Below, piece by piece: positions 51,639 through 62,010 of a stretch of DNA of 64,000 nucleotides (positions are counted from its first letter, which is position 1; each line of letters begins with the position of its first letter). The translations under genes were made by a program, and so were the position numbers. The notes below the pieces were generated by a model. It saw nothing but the letters and a program-made list of their open reading frames with translations, ran no database searches and had not been told where the DNA came from. Source of the stretch: Bacteroidetes bacterium 47-18 (GTDB taxonomy: Bacteria > Bacteroidota > Bacteroidia > Chitinophagales > Chitinophagaceae); contig MKSF01000029.1 of NCBI GenBank assembly GCA_001897155.1, forward strand, positions 1 to 64,000, given 5' to 3'.

Positions 51639-52528
51639 TCCCTATGACCAATGCATTATTGTTTATCATCAATCCCAAATCGGGAACGGACCGGGTAAAG
51701 GCGCTCAGCGAGACCATCAGGGAGGCGCTGGGCAGTCATTTTGATATTGACATCAGGCTTACCGAGTATGCGGGCCATGCAACGGCATTGTCGGCAGCAG
51801 CGGCGGACCGCAATTATGCGGGCGTGGTGGCTGTAGGAGGAGACGGAAGCGTCAATGAAGTGGCGCAGTCGCTGGTAGGTACGGAGACGGCTCTGGGCAT
51901 ACTGCCCAAAGGTTCCGGCAACGGCCTGGCCCGCAGTCTGGAGATAGACCTTGACACGAAGGAGGCGCTGGGCATTATCAGGAAAGGCAACACCGACCGG
52001 ATAGATGTGGGCTATGTCAATGAAAGCCATTATTTCCTGAGCAACCTGGGCGTAGGATTCGATGTGCAGATCAGCAGGGATTTCAGTGAAAGCCAGTGGA
52101 GAGGCTTCTGGGGATATACCAAGGTAGTGGCGGACAACCTGCTGGGCTATAATGTAAAGTCGTTCGAGCTGACGATAGATGAGCAGCCTCCCAGGATAGT
52201 ATATTCCTTTTTGCTGAATATTGCAAATGCAGAGCAATTCGGCTTCAATTTTAAAATAGCGCCCGCTGCTGACCTTCAGGATGGGTTGCTGGATATCGTT
52301 TCCGTAAAGAAATTCCCTTTGTGGCTGGGAGGAGATATCATATTGAAAGCTTTTACCGGGCATTTGTACGACAGCAAGTATACTGATAAGTGGCAGGGAA
52401 AGCATATCGTGATCAAAAGCCCGTCCCTGGATTATTACCAGGTGGACGGTGATCTTATCAGGAACAGTACGCCCGGGACGGTATCGGTGTCGGTCCTGCC
52501 GGGCGCATTAAAAGTATTTAAACCATAA
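51635..52528 (+). CDS. diacylglycerol/lipid kinase family protein (YegS-like)
   Basis: The N-terminal LFIINPKSGTDRVK, VVAVGGDGSVNEVAQSL (the GGDG nucleotide motif), LGILPKGSGNGLARSL and RIDVGYVN are those of the YegS/BmrU/DagK lipid kinase family, which phosphorylates lipids such as diacylglycerol or phosphatidylglycerol. Length (297) is normal. It overlaps nadC by 4 bp and mazG follows 9 bp after it, giving a nadC-kinase-mazG run. Confidence 0.92.
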   Translation: MIPMTNALLFIINPKSGTDRVKALSETIREALGSHFDIDIRLTEYAGHATALSAAAADRNYAGVVAVGGDGSVNEVAQSLVGTETALGILPKGSGNGLARSLEIDLDTKEALGIIRKGNTDRIDVGYVNESHYFLSNLGVGFDVQISRDFSESQWRGFWGYTKVVADNLLGYNVKSFELTIDEQPPRIVYSFLLNIANAEQFGFNFKIAPAADLQDGLLDIVSVKKFPLWLGGDIILKAFTGHLYDSKYTDKWQGKHIVIKSPSLDYYQVDGDLIRNSTPGTVSVSVLPGALKVFKP

Positions 52529-52537
52529 AAGCACAAC

Positions 52538-53311
52538 ATGTATCATTCTTCCATAGAACGCCTGAAAGACATCCTGGATGAGCTCAGGGAAAAATGTCCC
52601 TGGGACCGGAAACAGACCCTTCACAGCTTAAGCACACAGACCATAGAAGAGTTGTATGAGCTGACAGACGCGCTTGCAGCGGAAGACTGGCCGAATATCA
52701 GGGAAGAGCTGGGCGACATCCTGCTGCACCTGATGTTTTACAGTAAGATCGCTTCGGAGCAGCAGCAGTTTGAATGGGCCGATGTGATCGAGAATGTCTG
52801 CAATAAGCTGGTAAGAAGACATCCGCATATCTTCGAGACGACCCGGGTAAAGGATGAGGCAGAAGTAAAGCAGAACTGGGAGCAACTGAAGCTGGCGGAA
52901 GGTAAAAAGTCGGTCCTGCAGGGCGTACCGGCATCGCTGCCCGCGCTGGTAAAGGCTTACCGCATACAGGATAAGGCCCGGCAGGTGGGATTTGACTGGG
53001 ATGACATCCGGGAGGTGCTGGCCAAAGTGCACGAAGAGCTCGGAGAGCTCCGGGAAGCCATTGAGCAGGACCAGGACCCGGCAGCGATAGAGGAAGAGTT
53101 CGGTGACGTGCTGTTCGCGCTGGTCAACTATGGCAGGCATTTGCATATAGACCCCGAGCAGGCGCTGGAAAAGACCAATAAGAAATTCAAAAAAAGGTTT
53201 GAGCTGATGGAGCAGCAGATACTGGAAGACCGTAAGGATATGAAAGGTATGCCGCTGCCGGAGATGGACAGGTATTGGGAACAGGCTAAGATCAAGCTTC
53301 AAAATAAATAA
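52538..53311 (+). CDS. mazG: nucleoside triphosphate pyrophosphohydrolase MazG
   Basis: The 257-residue protein has two MazG modules. The first contains CPWDRKQTLHSLSTQTIEELYELTDAL and IREELGDILLHLMFYS, the second VHEELGELREAIEQ and EEFGDVLFALVNYGRHL, with the EExxE and ExxD metal ligands. It hydrolyses (d)NTPs to monophosphates and pyrophosphate, cleansing the pool and lowering ppGpp. It lies 9 bp after the lipid kinase gene. Confidence 0.96.
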   Translation: MYHSSIERLKDILDELREKCPWDRKQTLHSLSTQTIEELYELTDALAAEDWPNIREELGDILLHLMFYSKIASEQQQFEWADVIENVCNKLVRRHPHIFETTRVKDEAEVKQNWEQLKLAEGKKSVLQGVPASLPALVKAYRIQDKARQVGFDWDDIREVLAKVHEELGELREAIEQDQDPAAIEEEFGDVLFALVNYGRHLHIDPEQALEKTNKKFKKRFELMEQQILEDRKDMKGMPLPEMDRYWEQAKIKLQNK

Positions 53312-53323
53312 AATATTCCCCTG

Positions 53324-56300
53324 ATGCACCTCCGGATCTACAGATATAAATGGATGGTATTTATGTTCAGCATCCTGTGCTACCTGGCATTATGGATGGT
53401 GGCCTCCTGCAGGAAATACAGGTTTTCCAAGGAGCATATCGTGCAGGAGATCCAGACTTCTTTCCAGAATGACATCGCTTATATTGACGCGCTTACCGGT
53501 GCGGATAACGCCGTGCTGAACAGTATGGATATCTTCCAGACCCATAAGAGCAAGATCCGTATCCTGAAGTTCAGGAACAACCAGATCGTGGCGTGGAACA
53601 ATGACCAGTTCGCGCTCAACGATATCTTAAAGCTGGACCTGCGCACCACTTCCCCCCTGCTGACCATCAATAATGATGTGATCTATTTCAGGAAATACGA
53701 AACAGTGGACTCTGCCGTGCATCCTGCCGATACTTTCAAATACTATTTTGTCATCCCGCTCCTGAACCTGGATAATAAGGATTCCAAAATATACATCAGC
53801 CGCGCGCTGGATAAGAATATCATTGCCCACCAGCTCAATATCAAGTCGGATAATGACGCGGCCTTCAAAATATATGATAACGGCCAGCCCGCATTTTACA
53901 TAGATTTTGCCACGGATAACTATATCAAGTCCGACGGGCTGCTCACCTTCTTTTACGTAGCGTTCATTTTCTCGCTTTTTGCGAGCATCTATATCTTTTC
54001 CAGGATCATAGAGAGCCGGAATTCCGGCCTGGCTGTTTTTTTTACGTTCGCCTGCCTTACGGTCATCAATCTCCTGCTGACGGGACTGTCCGCTTATCCC
54101 GGCCAGATAGCCGATACCATGCTGTTCTCCAAAGAAATCCTGAGCTCGGAAGAGAAATTTGCCAATCTCAATGAGATCATCTGCAGGCTGATAGGTGTTT
54201 ACCTTATCAGTATACAGATCATCAGGATATTGAAGAATAACAACAATTTCCTGTTCTACAGGCGGAAATACCTGAATTACTGCCTGGGATATGCCTTGAC
54301 CATAGCCTTTGTACACAACATCTTTGGCCTCAATATCGGCATCATCAGCACGCTGATCTTCGACAGCAAACTGTCGCTGGTGACGGACAGCCTGCAATAC
54401 CTCAATTTTTCCACTGTTACGGGCATCACCCTGATCATGCTGGTGTGCATCAATACCTCACTAATGGTGTATTGCATCTGCAGGATCTCTGTGCGGCTGA
54501 AGATCAAAGGCAGCATCTGCTATATCAACTTCCTGCTGCTGTGCGTATCGTTCGGCTATATCCATTACAGCAATAGCAACCCCATACTGCTGGTAAGCAC
54601 CTTCGTCTTCGTCAATATCATCTATTTACTCATTACCCGTATCGGGCAGCCGCTGGTATTGTCCATTCAAAACAAGCCCCGTAATGTCTCCTGGCAGTTG
54701 TGGATCGTGCTGTTCAGCTTATACAGCACCTTTATCATTACCCTGTTTCATAACAAAAAGGAAGAGGCTTTCAGGCTGATCTACGCGGAGAGCAACCTGA
54801 AGAAGCCCAACAATAAATTTGAATTCAACTTTTCAGACCAACTGGACCTCCTCAAGTCCGATCCCAATATCAGGCGGTGGGTCAGCCAGGAGGCCGACGC
54901 GGATATCATTGCCAATTATATTATTTCCTCCTACTTTCCCAGGCAGGAAAATGAGCTGATCATACAGGCCTTCATACTGCCCAGGAGCGCGGTTACGTGC
55001 ACCTTTAACGAGCTGCTGTACCAGGATAACATCACAGAGCCTACGGTGTATAAGGCCTACCTGGATTTCGGCTCCCAGGCGCTGGGACTGAATGTGCAGT
55101 TCAAAGACATCTTTTACTATAAGAAAAATAAAATGGAAGGGACCCTGGTAGGCAAGGACCTCTATTTTGACCACCAGTTCTATTCCCGTTACTTTACCGC
55201 AAAATACGCGGGCAATACCCTGGTGGATTTTGACGTGGTCGATTTTTACCCGGAAAGGGTACCCGAATCGGTCACCGATAAATTCAGGAATACGTCCAGG
55301 GATTTCATTATATACAATCATCTATATTATTCCGATCTGTATTATAAGAATCCTTTTAATAACGAGATCATACTGGTCAAGTATAAGAGGAACCTCGCGG
55401 TACAGATCATCACGACCCTGTCCAGCATTATTATCCTGTTGCTGTTCTTTATTATCTACTACCTGGTCATATCCAATATTTCCATACAGCAGGTAAAGCA
55501 TAAGAACGAATACAGGGGCTTTTACCTTAATATTAATACCAAGATCAATTTCGCGGTCTGGGCTACGCTCTTTATATCATTCCTCGTATTGGGCATCACG
55601 ATCATATATGTGCTGAACAATAATGAAAAGTCGCAGAATTTTGACAGGAACAGCAATAATATATCCATCGTAAAGCTGTACCTGGAAAGCACCCCGGCCG
55701 GGAAAGCGGACCGCAAAGTATGGTCGGACCTGGTGCATAATTTCAATATCATTGCCCTGCTGTACGATACGACCGGCGTCCTGGTACCCGATGCCCGTTA
55801 TGACAAGAAATATTATTATACGGACAATAAGTATCTTTTAAAGCCATCGGTGCTCAGCCAGCTCAAAGCCTCTTTTCCTTTCTTCCTGGCAGAGCAGAGC
55901 AGCAATAACTTCAACAGCTATTCCGATATCTATACACGGATAATGATCAAGGACAAGCCTTATATCCTGAATATCTATGATGCCAATAATAAATGGGCCA
56001 GCGGCGAAAACATTTCGGATATCATCCTTGCCATTATGAATGTCTTTATCCTGGTCATATTTTTAGCGTCCTTCGTTACCTTTTTCGTTACCAATAACGC
56101 TGTCAAGCCGCTGAACATCATCACCAGGAAATTCAGAAAGATAGCCTTACAGCATAATGAACTTATCGAATGGCCCTACGAGGATGAATTTTCCATCCTG
56201 GTGAACGAGTATAACAGGATGATACTGAAAGTAGAGAACCTGGCGCAGAAGCTTTCCATACAGGAAAGGGAGAATATATGGCGGGAAATGGCGCAGCAGG

Positions 56301-56950
56301 TGGCCCACGAGATCAAAAACCCGCTGACCCCGATGCGGCTGAACATCCAGTTCCTGCAAAAGGCCATTGCAGAGGGAAGGGATAATATAGAGGCCATGAC
56401 CGCTAAGGTGTGTGAGATCATCATAGAGCAGATAGAAACGCTGAACCATATAGCGACGGAATTTTCCGCGTTTGCCAAGATCGACCAGATGCACCCGGAA
56501 GAGATCCGGGTACACGAGCATTTATCGAATCTCATACAGCTTTTTAAAGTGGAAAAGGATATAGAGATAAGCTATCTGCCGCCGCCGGGAGACGTGACCG
56601 TGCATATGGATAAAAGCTATTTTATACGCTCAGTGAACAACATTCTCAAGAACGCGATACAGGCTATCCCCGATGACCGGGAAAAGGAGATAGAGGTCAC
56701 CTGCACGCTTGAAAAGCATAAGGTGATCATCGCTATCCGGGATAACGGCGAAGGCATACCGGAAGCTGTCAGGAACAAGCTGTTCACGCCTTACTTTACC
56801 ACCAAGTCGAAAGGTACGGGCATAGGGCTCAGCATGACCAAAAATATGATAGAGATGTCAGGCGGGCAACTGACCTATGAAACGGTATTGCATACAGGCA
56901 CCACTTTTTTCATTACCCTGCCCGTCTATAATCATCCGGCAGCCACCTGA
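53324..56950 (+). CDS. NtrY-like sensor histidine kinase, large, multi-pass
   Basis: The 1208-residue protein has a long N-terminal half with about a dozen membrane segments, a second extracytoplasmic region and membrane segment near residues 700-770, a HAMP-like linker (NAVKPLNIITRKFRKIALQHNELIEW), a HisKA domain with the phosphorylated His in QVAHEIKNPLTPMRLN, and a HATPase_c domain (NILKNAIQAIPDD, IRDNGEGIP, FTTKSKGTGIGLSMTKN). The response regulator is not adjacent. The signal is unknown; the very long membrane region is unusual. It starts 12 bp after mazG. Confidence 0.92.
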   Translation: MHLRIYRYKWMVFMFSILCYLALWMVASCRKYRFSKEHIVQEIQTSFQNDIAYIDALTGADNAVLNSMDIFQTHKSKIRILKFRNNQIVAWNNDQFALNDILKLDLRTTSPLLTINNDVIYFRKYETVDSAVHPADTFKYYFVIPLLNLDNKDSKIYISRALDKNIIAHQLNIKSDNDAAFKIYDNGQPAFYIDFATDNYIKSDGLLTFFYVAFIFSLFASIYIFSRIIESRNSGLAVFFTFACLTVINLLLTGLSAYPGQIADTMLFSKEILSSEEKFANLNEIICRLIGVYLISIQIIRILKNNNNFLFYRRKYLNYCLGYALTIAFVHNIFGLNIGIISTLIFDSKLSLVTDSLQYLNFSTVTGITLIMLVCINTSLMVYCICRISVRLKIKGSICYINFLLLCVSFGYIHYSNSNPILLVSTFVFVNIIYLLITRIGQPLVLSIQNKPRNVSWQLWIVLFSLYSTFIITLFHNKKEEAFRLIYAESNLKKPNNKFEFNFSDQLDLLKSDPNIRRWVSQEADADIIANYIISSYFPRQENELIIQAFILPRSAVTCTFNELLYQDNITEPTVYKAYLDFGSQALGLNVQFKDIFYYKKNKMEGTLVGKDLYFDHQFYSRYFTAKYAGNTLVDFDVVDFYPERVPESVTDKFRNTSRDFIIYNHLYYSDLYYKNPFNNEIILVKYKRNLAVQIITTLSSIIILLLFFIIYYLVISNISIQQVKHKNEYRGFYLNINTKINFAVWATLFISFLVLGITIIYVLNNNEKSQNFDRNSNNISIVKLYLESTPAGKADRKVWSDLVHNFNIIALLYDTTGVLVPDARYDKKYYYTDNKYLLKPSVLSQLKASFPFFLAEQSSNNFNSYSDIYTRIMIKDKPYILNIYDANNKWASGENISDIILAIMNVFILVIFLASFVTFFVTNNAVKPLNIITRKFRKIALQHNELIEWPYEDEFSILVNEYNRMILKVENLAQKLSIQERENIWREMAQQVAHEIKNPLTPMRLNIQFLQKAIAEGRDNIEAMTAKVCEIIIEQIETLNHIATEFSAFAKIDQMHPEEIRVHEHLSNLIQLFKVEKDIEISYLPPPGDVTVHMDKSYFIRSVNNILKNAIQAIPDDREKEIEVTCTLEKHKVIIAIRDNGEGIPEAVRNKLFTPYFTTKSKGTGIGLSMTKNMIEMSGGQLTYETVLHTGTTFFITLPVYNHPAAT

Positions 56951-56957
56951 TAACAAC

Positions 56958-56984
56958 AGGGGAAGCGTTTTAAGCGCTTCCCCT
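56958..56984. terminator. convergent terminator
   Basis: AGGGGAAGCG/CGCTTCCCCT, a perfect 10-bp stem with a 7-nt loop, between the kinase gene and the convergent nucleoid-protein gene. Confidence 0.8.
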
Positions 56985-56994
56985 GCCCTGCCGG

Positions 56995-58038
56995 CTATTG
57001 CTCGTTATCGTAGTAGATCTTATAAAACTTCCGGCCCGTTTCATCCACATCATTAAGGATCAGCTCGGGATTACCATGCACATAGATCGTAAAGTTCTTG
57101 TCCAGCTTTATCTTGGACCTGAAGAAGGATTTTTTCTTTTTAACGGCGGCATCGGAGATGGTAAAATTATCCTCCAGCTGTATCTGGTGCTCCTGCTGGT
57201 ACTCATACCTGAAGTCCGCAAACTTATCCTGTACTTCTTTCTGCTCCAGGATGGCCTGGGAAAAGTCCCCGAAATTAAAGGCGTCGTTGTTGTTCAGGTA
57301 CTGTTCTGATTTGATGATAATATCAGCCTGGTCGGCCCGGCTCACTTCAAACTCTTCGGGCAGCTCTTTTTTGACGAAATCCTTACAGATATTGATCATC
57401 TGCTCCGTATAGTAATAGTCATTGAATATCTGGCGCACGTGCAGGAAATAGTCGAACCAGTAAAGGGTCTCGTTGCCTTTGTTGGATTTATCCAGCACCT
57501 TGCAGACAAACCCGGTCTCCGCATTGATATTATAGATGATACAGCCTTTATCCAGCTTCTGGATATTGATACCCATGTCGGTACCCAGCTGCAGCTGCTC
57601 TCCGTCGGGATAGATCTTGAGGAAGGTATCCTTGTTCTCGGATTTGAAAAGCCCTACAGCATCTGCCCTGCTCCCGTTGATGACACAGTCCTTAAAATAA
57701 GCCACGTAAAATTCACCGCCTTTTATACGCGCATGCCCGCTGTTCTCATAGAGATGGTGGGCCATCTGCGCGGAATGTTCCAGCAGCTTATCCGGCTGCT
57801 CAAAGATTTCCTTCACCAGCTGGTACACCTTGTTGTCTTCCAGCGACAGCTCGCTGTAAAACTGGTATTGCTCCTCGCTTTTAAAGGGCGTGAAAAAATA
57901 GGTGCTTAAAAGTCCGCTGATCGTCTCATTGAGCTGGATAGTGCTGTCAGAAATGAATACTCCTTCGTGTTCCAGCTTATTCCCCACCTTATGTATAGCG
58001 AGCTGGTCTATTTCGTAGATGATACTGTTGGCTTCCAT
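56995..58038 (-). CDS. nucleoid-associated protein (NdpA/YejK family)
   Basis: The 347-residue protein has the NA37 family layout: IYEIDQLAIHKVGNKLEHEGVFISDS at the start, SGHARIKGGEFYVAYFKDCVING, and a C-terminal DKNFTIYVHGNPELILND. Escherichia coli YejK is a nucleoid-associated protein of unclear function. The gene is alone, convergent with the kinase and divergent from dps. Confidence 0.88.
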   Translation of the reverse strand: MEANSIIYEIDQLAIHKVGNKLEHEGVFISDSTIQLNETISGLLSTYFFTPFKSEEQYQFYSELSLEDNKVYQLVKEIFEQPDKLLEHSAQMAHHLYENSGHARIKGGEFYVAYFKDCVINGSRADAVGLFKSENKDTFLKIYPDGEQLQLGTDMGINIQKLDKGCIIYNINAETGFVCKVLDKSNKGNETLYWFDYFLHVRQIFNDYYYTEQMINICKDFVKKELPEEFEVSRADQADIIIKSEQYLNNNDAFNFGDFSQAILEQKEVQDKFADFRYEYQQEHQIQLEDNFTISDAAVKKKKSFFRSKIKLDKNFTIYVHGNPELILNDVDETGRKFYKIYYDNEQ

Positions 58039-58237
58039 ATCTATATTTTAAAAAGGCTTCCAAATTTAAGGCATTGCAGCTGATTTCGGGTGATTTTGAT
58101 GAAAACTATCTTTTTATCTGCCGCCGGCTGTAGCAAGCGCTATAGGTATTATCAATTTATGAATAATTTATTTCAAACCGTATTCTCAATATCAATCCCG
58201 ATATTTGTACCCATAACACTAAAACACCGGAACGATC

Positions 58238-58726
58238 ATGGCAAAACATGCTGAGAAAAAACTGAGCCTTATTGGCCTGGACAGGAAACAATCGGAAAAG
58301 CTGGCAGCGCAATTGAATATACTGCTGGCCAACTACCAGCTATTGTATATCAACACCAGGGGCTTCCACTGGAATATAGCCGGTGCTGATTTTTTCGAGC
58401 TGCATTTGAAGTTTGAAGAGATCTATAATGATGCCTTTGCAAAAATAGATGAAATAGCAGAACGGATACTGACACTGGGATATACGCCGCTGCATTCCTA
58501 CAGCCAGTACCTGAAGACCGCTTCCATTAAGGAAGCCACTGACATATCAAACGGTAAAGAAGCCCTGCACCATGTACTGGAAGGCTACCGGACCCTGCTG
58601 ACCATAGAACGGGAGATACTGGAACTGGCCGGAGAGGCCCGGGATGAGGGTACCAACGCCCTGATGAGCGACTATATCCGGGAACAGGAAAAAGCTGTAT
58701 GGATGTACGCAGCCTACCTGAGATAG
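58238..58726 (+). CDS. dps: DNA protection during starvation protein (Dps)
   Basis: The 162-residue protein has LNILLANYQLLYINTRGFHWNIAGADFFELHLKFEEIYNDAFAKIDEIAERILTLG, with the inter-subunit ferroxidase ligands His (FHWN), Asp (AKIDEIAE) and Glu. Dps forms a 12-mer shell that oxidises and stores iron and binds DNA. A GATATTTG promoter-like element precedes the gene near 58199. Confidence 0.95.
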   Translation: MAKHAEKKLSLIGLDRKQSEKLAAQLNILLANYQLLYINTRGFHWNIAGADFFELHLKFEEIYNDAFAKIDEIAERILTLGYTPLHSYSQYLKTASIKEATDISNGKEALHHVLEGYRTLLTIEREILELAGEARDEGTNALMSDYIREQEKAVWMYAAYLR

Positions 58727-58785
58727 ACACTATGTCACGGATGGGTACGGGAGAGCAACAATATGCAGGTTGCGGGATAACGGGA

Positions 58786-59541
58786 TTATAAAAGATTCCT
58801 GTTCAGGATCTGATTATAATTTTTGTCCAGCAGCCTGGCAGTCTCTTCATCCACCCTGAATTCTGAAAAATTCCAGAGGTGCCGCTCGTGGTGCATATCA
58901 GAACCGAAATATTCGTAGAGGTTATTCTCCAGCAGGAATTTCGCACAGTCTTTTTCAGACTTACCGTAATAGCCCGTGAGAGACAGCACATTCATCTGCA
59001 GCTTACAGCCCAGGTCCTTTACCTTGAAGAACAGCTCCTGCTCCGTAAACATATAAAGATATCTTTCCGGGTGTGCCAGGACTGGCGTATAGCCCGCCGC
59101 CTGTATCTGGAAAATGTGGTCCTCCAGGTTGAAGGGCCGGTAGAGGAAAGGTGTTTCCACCAAAATATGATCATCAAATAAAGGCAGTATCTGCCCGTTG
59201 TTCAGCTTGTCCAGGAATTGCTCATCCAGCAGGTACTCGGCCCCGTAGCTGAAAGGGATGTTTACCGAGGAAGCCTGCAGCACAGGCGACAGGATATTAC
59301 TGGCCTGCTGTATCGTTTCAGGTGTATTTTTATGAATATCGGCCATTACGTGCGGGGAGGTAATGATCTTTTGAATACCTTTCGCAGTAAGACCGTTGAT
59401 CAGTTTGAGAGATGTGTCTGTATCAGGCGCGCCGTCATCTATGCCCGGCAATAAATGAGAGTGAATATCCACCACCATATACGCGCCAATATCATAGCTT
59501 ATCCGTTCCTTAGCTTTCTTTTTCTTAGTAAAAAACCACAT
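58786..59541 (-). CDS. CpsB/CapC-type PHP-domain tyrosine phosphatase
   Basis: The frame extends to a TTG at 59589, but the ATG at 59541 (MWFFTKKKK) is preferred. The protein has the PHP motifs VDIHSHLLPGIDDG, ITSPHVMADIH, HILVETPF, PVLAHPERY and FGSDMHHER, all metal ligands of the CpsB/YwqE manganese-dependent tyrosine phosphatases that regulate capsule polymerisation. Its position next to UDP-sugar genes fits a polysaccharide cluster. Confidence 0.92.
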   Translation of the reverse strand: MWFFTKKKKAKERISYDIGAYMVVDIHSHLLPGIDDGAPDTDTSLKLINGLTAKGIQKIITSPHVMADIHKNTPETIQQASNILSPVLQASSVNIPFSYGAEYLLDEQFLDKLNNGQILPLFDDHILVETPFLYRPFNLEDHIFQIQAAGYTPVLAHPERYLYMFTEQELFFKVKDLGCKLQMNVLSLTGYYGKSEKDCAKFLLENNLYEYFGSDMHHERHLWNFSEFRVDEETARLLDKNYNQILNRNLL

Positions 59542-59633
59542 GTCGTTTACTCTTTTAAATTTCGGACAAAATAACTTTTTTTTTGCCAAAAGCAGTAGTT
59601 AATAATTATTAAATAAAGCCAGCCGGCAAAGGG

Positions 59634-60557
59634 TCACCTGAAGTGCCGGATCGTTTTCTGTATCCCCTCTTCCACAGGTATTACGGGCTGCCATTTCAAT
59701 ACCTCCCGCGCAAGCCGGATATCCGGCTTCCTGCGGATAGGATCATCCGTCCGCCTGTCGTCATACAGTATCTGCGAAGACGATCCTGTATAGCGCAGGA
59801 TCAGCCCGGCAAGCACGTTAATAGTGATCTCCCCGTCATTGCCGATATTCACAGGCAGGCAATAGTCACTGAGCAGCAGCCGGTAAACGGCTTCCACTGT
59901 ATCATCGATATGGCAGAAGGAGCGGGTCTGTTCTCCGTCCCCATAGATGCACAAGGGTTCCTGCCGCAACGCTTTATTGATAAAGGTGGGCATTACCCGC
60001 CCGTCATCCGTCCGCATGCGGGGACCATAGGTGTTGAAAATTCTTGCTATCCGTGTTTCCAGCCCATGAGCCTGGTGATAGGCCATCGTGATGGCTTCCT
60101 GGTATCTTTTGGCTTCATCATAGACACCCCTGGGACCCACGCAATTGACGTTTCCCCAGTAATCCTCTGCCTGGGGATGTACCTGCGGATCACCGTACAC
60201 TTCAGAGGTGGAGGCTACCAGTATCCTTGATTTTTTTACCCTGGAAAGGCCCAGCAGGTTATAGGTGCCCAGCGCACCCACTTTAAGTGTCTGGATGGGG
60301 TATCTCAGGTAGTCGGTAGGGCTGGCCGGCGAAGCAAAGTGAAGGATATAGTCTATATGACCCGGGACATGGATATAGTTGGTAATGTCATGGTGATAAA
60401 AAGTGAACCGCTTCAGGGGTATCAGGTGCTCTATGTTCGACATAGCGCCGGTGATCTGGTTGTCCATCCCGATCACATTATAGCCTTCCGCAAGAAAGCG
60501 GTCGCACAAGTGCGAGCCTATGAATCCTGCCGCCCCGGTAATCAGTACAGTCTTCAT
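59634..60557 (-). CDS. UDP-glucuronate decarboxylase (UDP-xylose synthase)
   Basis: The 307-residue protein is an extended SDR with [31 protein letters not shown], the active-site Thr-Ser in STSEVYGDP, and [15 protein letters not shown] with the YxxxK pair. [11 protein letters not shown] and [11 protein letters not shown] are diagnostic of UDP-xylose synthases, which decarboxylate UDP-glucuronate. The UDP-glucose dehydrogenase gene 48 bp upstream makes its substrate. Confidence 0.93.
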   Translation of the reverse strand: MKTVLITGAAGFIGSHLCDRFLAEGYNVIGMDNQITGAMSNIEHLIPLKRFTFYHHDITNYIHVPGHIDYILHFASPASPTDYLRYPIQTLKVGALGTYNLLGLSRVKKSRILVASTSEVYGDPQVHPQAEDYWGNVNCVGPRGVYDEAKRYQEAITMAYHQAHGLETRIARIFNTYGPRMRTDDGRVMPTFINKALRQEPLCIYGDGEQTRSFCHIDDTVEAVYRLLLSDYCLPVNIGNDGEITINVLAGLILRYTGSSSQILYDDRRTDDPIRRKPDIRLAREVLKWQPVIPVEEGIQKTIRHFR

Positions 60558-60605
60558 AAGCCTTTATTTACTTGATTGCTTTTATAAAATGAAACCTTGT
60601 GGTCT

Positions 60606-61997
60606 TTAACGACCGATAGCAAAATATTTAAATCCCAACTGCTGCATGGTCTGCTTATGGAGAATGTTCCTGCCGTCAAATACGGAGGCCGGCTGCACCA
60701 TCTGCCGGTACACAGCAGCCCAGTCCAGTTCCCTGAATTCATCCCATTCCGTAATGATGGCTATGGCATAAGCACCCTGCACGGCCTGCATAGCCGTAGT
60801 GCATACCTTGAACTTTTCCCTGATAACAGCAGCATCCACACCGTATCTTTCGAGGTCTGCCACCATTTGCTGCTCCGTTACCTTGGGATCATATACCACT
60901 ACTTCCGCCTGCTCCTGTAGCAATATCTCCGCTACGGCAATGGCCGGCGTCTCCCGGGTATCATTGGTGTCTTTCTTAAAGGCCCATCCCAGCATCGTGA
61001 TCTTCTTCCCGGAAACGGTATTGTGCTGCTCTTTTATGATCTTGTAGGCGAAGCGGCGCTTCTGGTGCTCATTGATAAGGATCACCTGCTCCCAGTAGTC
61101 CGCTACTTCGTGAAGGTTATACGACCGTGCGATGTAAACAAGGTTGAGGATATCCTTCTGAAAACAGGAACCTCCGAATCCTACGGAGGCTTTAAGGAAT
61201 TTATCGCCTATCCGCGTATCGGCGCCGACAGCCCTTGATATCTCCCCTACATCCGCTCCTGTTTTTTCACACAGCTCGGAGATGGAGTTGATGGAGGACA
61301 CCCTTTGCGCCAGGAAGGCGTTGGCCGCGAGCTTGGACAGCTCGGACGACCAGATATTGGTCGTGACGATCCGCTCCTTAGGTACCCAGTTATTATATAT
61401 CGTTACAAGCGTATCTATGGCGCGCTGTCCTGCTTCGGTATCAATATCCCCGCCTATCAGTATCCTGTCCGGCTGCATAAGGTCGCTGACGGCTGTACCC
61501 TCCGCTAAAAATTCGGGATTGGAAAGTATCTGGAAATCTGCTTTATTACCTACCTGTTCCAGGATATCCTTGATGGTGGAGGCTGTCCTGACAGGGATGG
61601 TGGACTTCTCAACAATGATCTTATCGGTCCTGGCGATGGCCGCTATCTGCCGGGCGCAGATCTCTATATACTTGAGATCGGCTGCCTTGCCCTTCCCTAC
61701 GCCATAATCCTTGGTCGGTGTATTGACGGAGATAAATATGATCTCGGCTTCATCTATAGCTTTTTCTATATCGGTGGAAAAAAACAGGTTCCTGCCTCTC
61801 GTTGCTGCCACGATATCCGACAGGCCCGGCTCATATATGGGTATCTTCTCTACATCGGGGTCGTTCCAGGCGCTGATGCGGTCGGCATTCACATCTACCA
61901 CTGTCACCTGTATGTCAGGACATTTCTGGGCGATGACCGCCATCGTGGGACCACCTACATAGCCGGCACCTATACAGCAAATATTTTTGATATTCAC
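60606..61997 (-). CDS. UDP-glucose 6-dehydrogenase
   Basis: The protein has the Rossmann motif ICCIGAGYVGGPT, VNTPTKDYGVGKGKAADLKYIE, STIPVRTA, FLAEGTAVSDLMQPDRILIGG and the catalytic Cys in VGFGGSCFQKD. It oxidises UDP-glucose to UDP-glucuronate. The frame opens at 62039, but the GTG at 61997 gives the family's normal N-terminus (about five residues before the Rossmann strand) and clears the HAD gene by 13 bp. It is followed by the UDP-xylose synthase gene. Confidence 0.93.
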   Translation of the reverse strand: MNIKNICCIGAGYVGGPTMAVIAQKCPDIQVTVVDVNADRISAWNDPDVEKIPIYEPGLSDIVAATRGRNLFFSTDIEKAIDEAEIIFISVNTPTKDYGVGKGKAADLKYIEICARQIAAIARTDKIIVEKSTIPVRTASTIKDILEQVGNKADFQILSNPEFLAEGTAVSDLMQPDRILIGGDIDTEAGQRAIDTLVTIYNNWVPKERIVTTNIWSSELSKLAANAFLAQRVSSINSISELCEKTGADVGEISRAVGADTRIGDKFLKASVGFGGSCFQKDILNLVYIARSYNLHEVADYWEQVILINEHQKRRFAYKIIKEQHNTVSGKKITMLGWAFKKDTNDTRETPAIAVAEILLQEQAEVVVYDPKVTEQQMVADLERYGVDAAVIREKFKVCTTAMQAVQGAYAIAIITEWDEFRELDWAAVYRQMVQPASVFDGRNILHKQTMQQLGFKYFAIGR

Positions 61998-62010
61998 GGG
62001 CTTCTGATTC

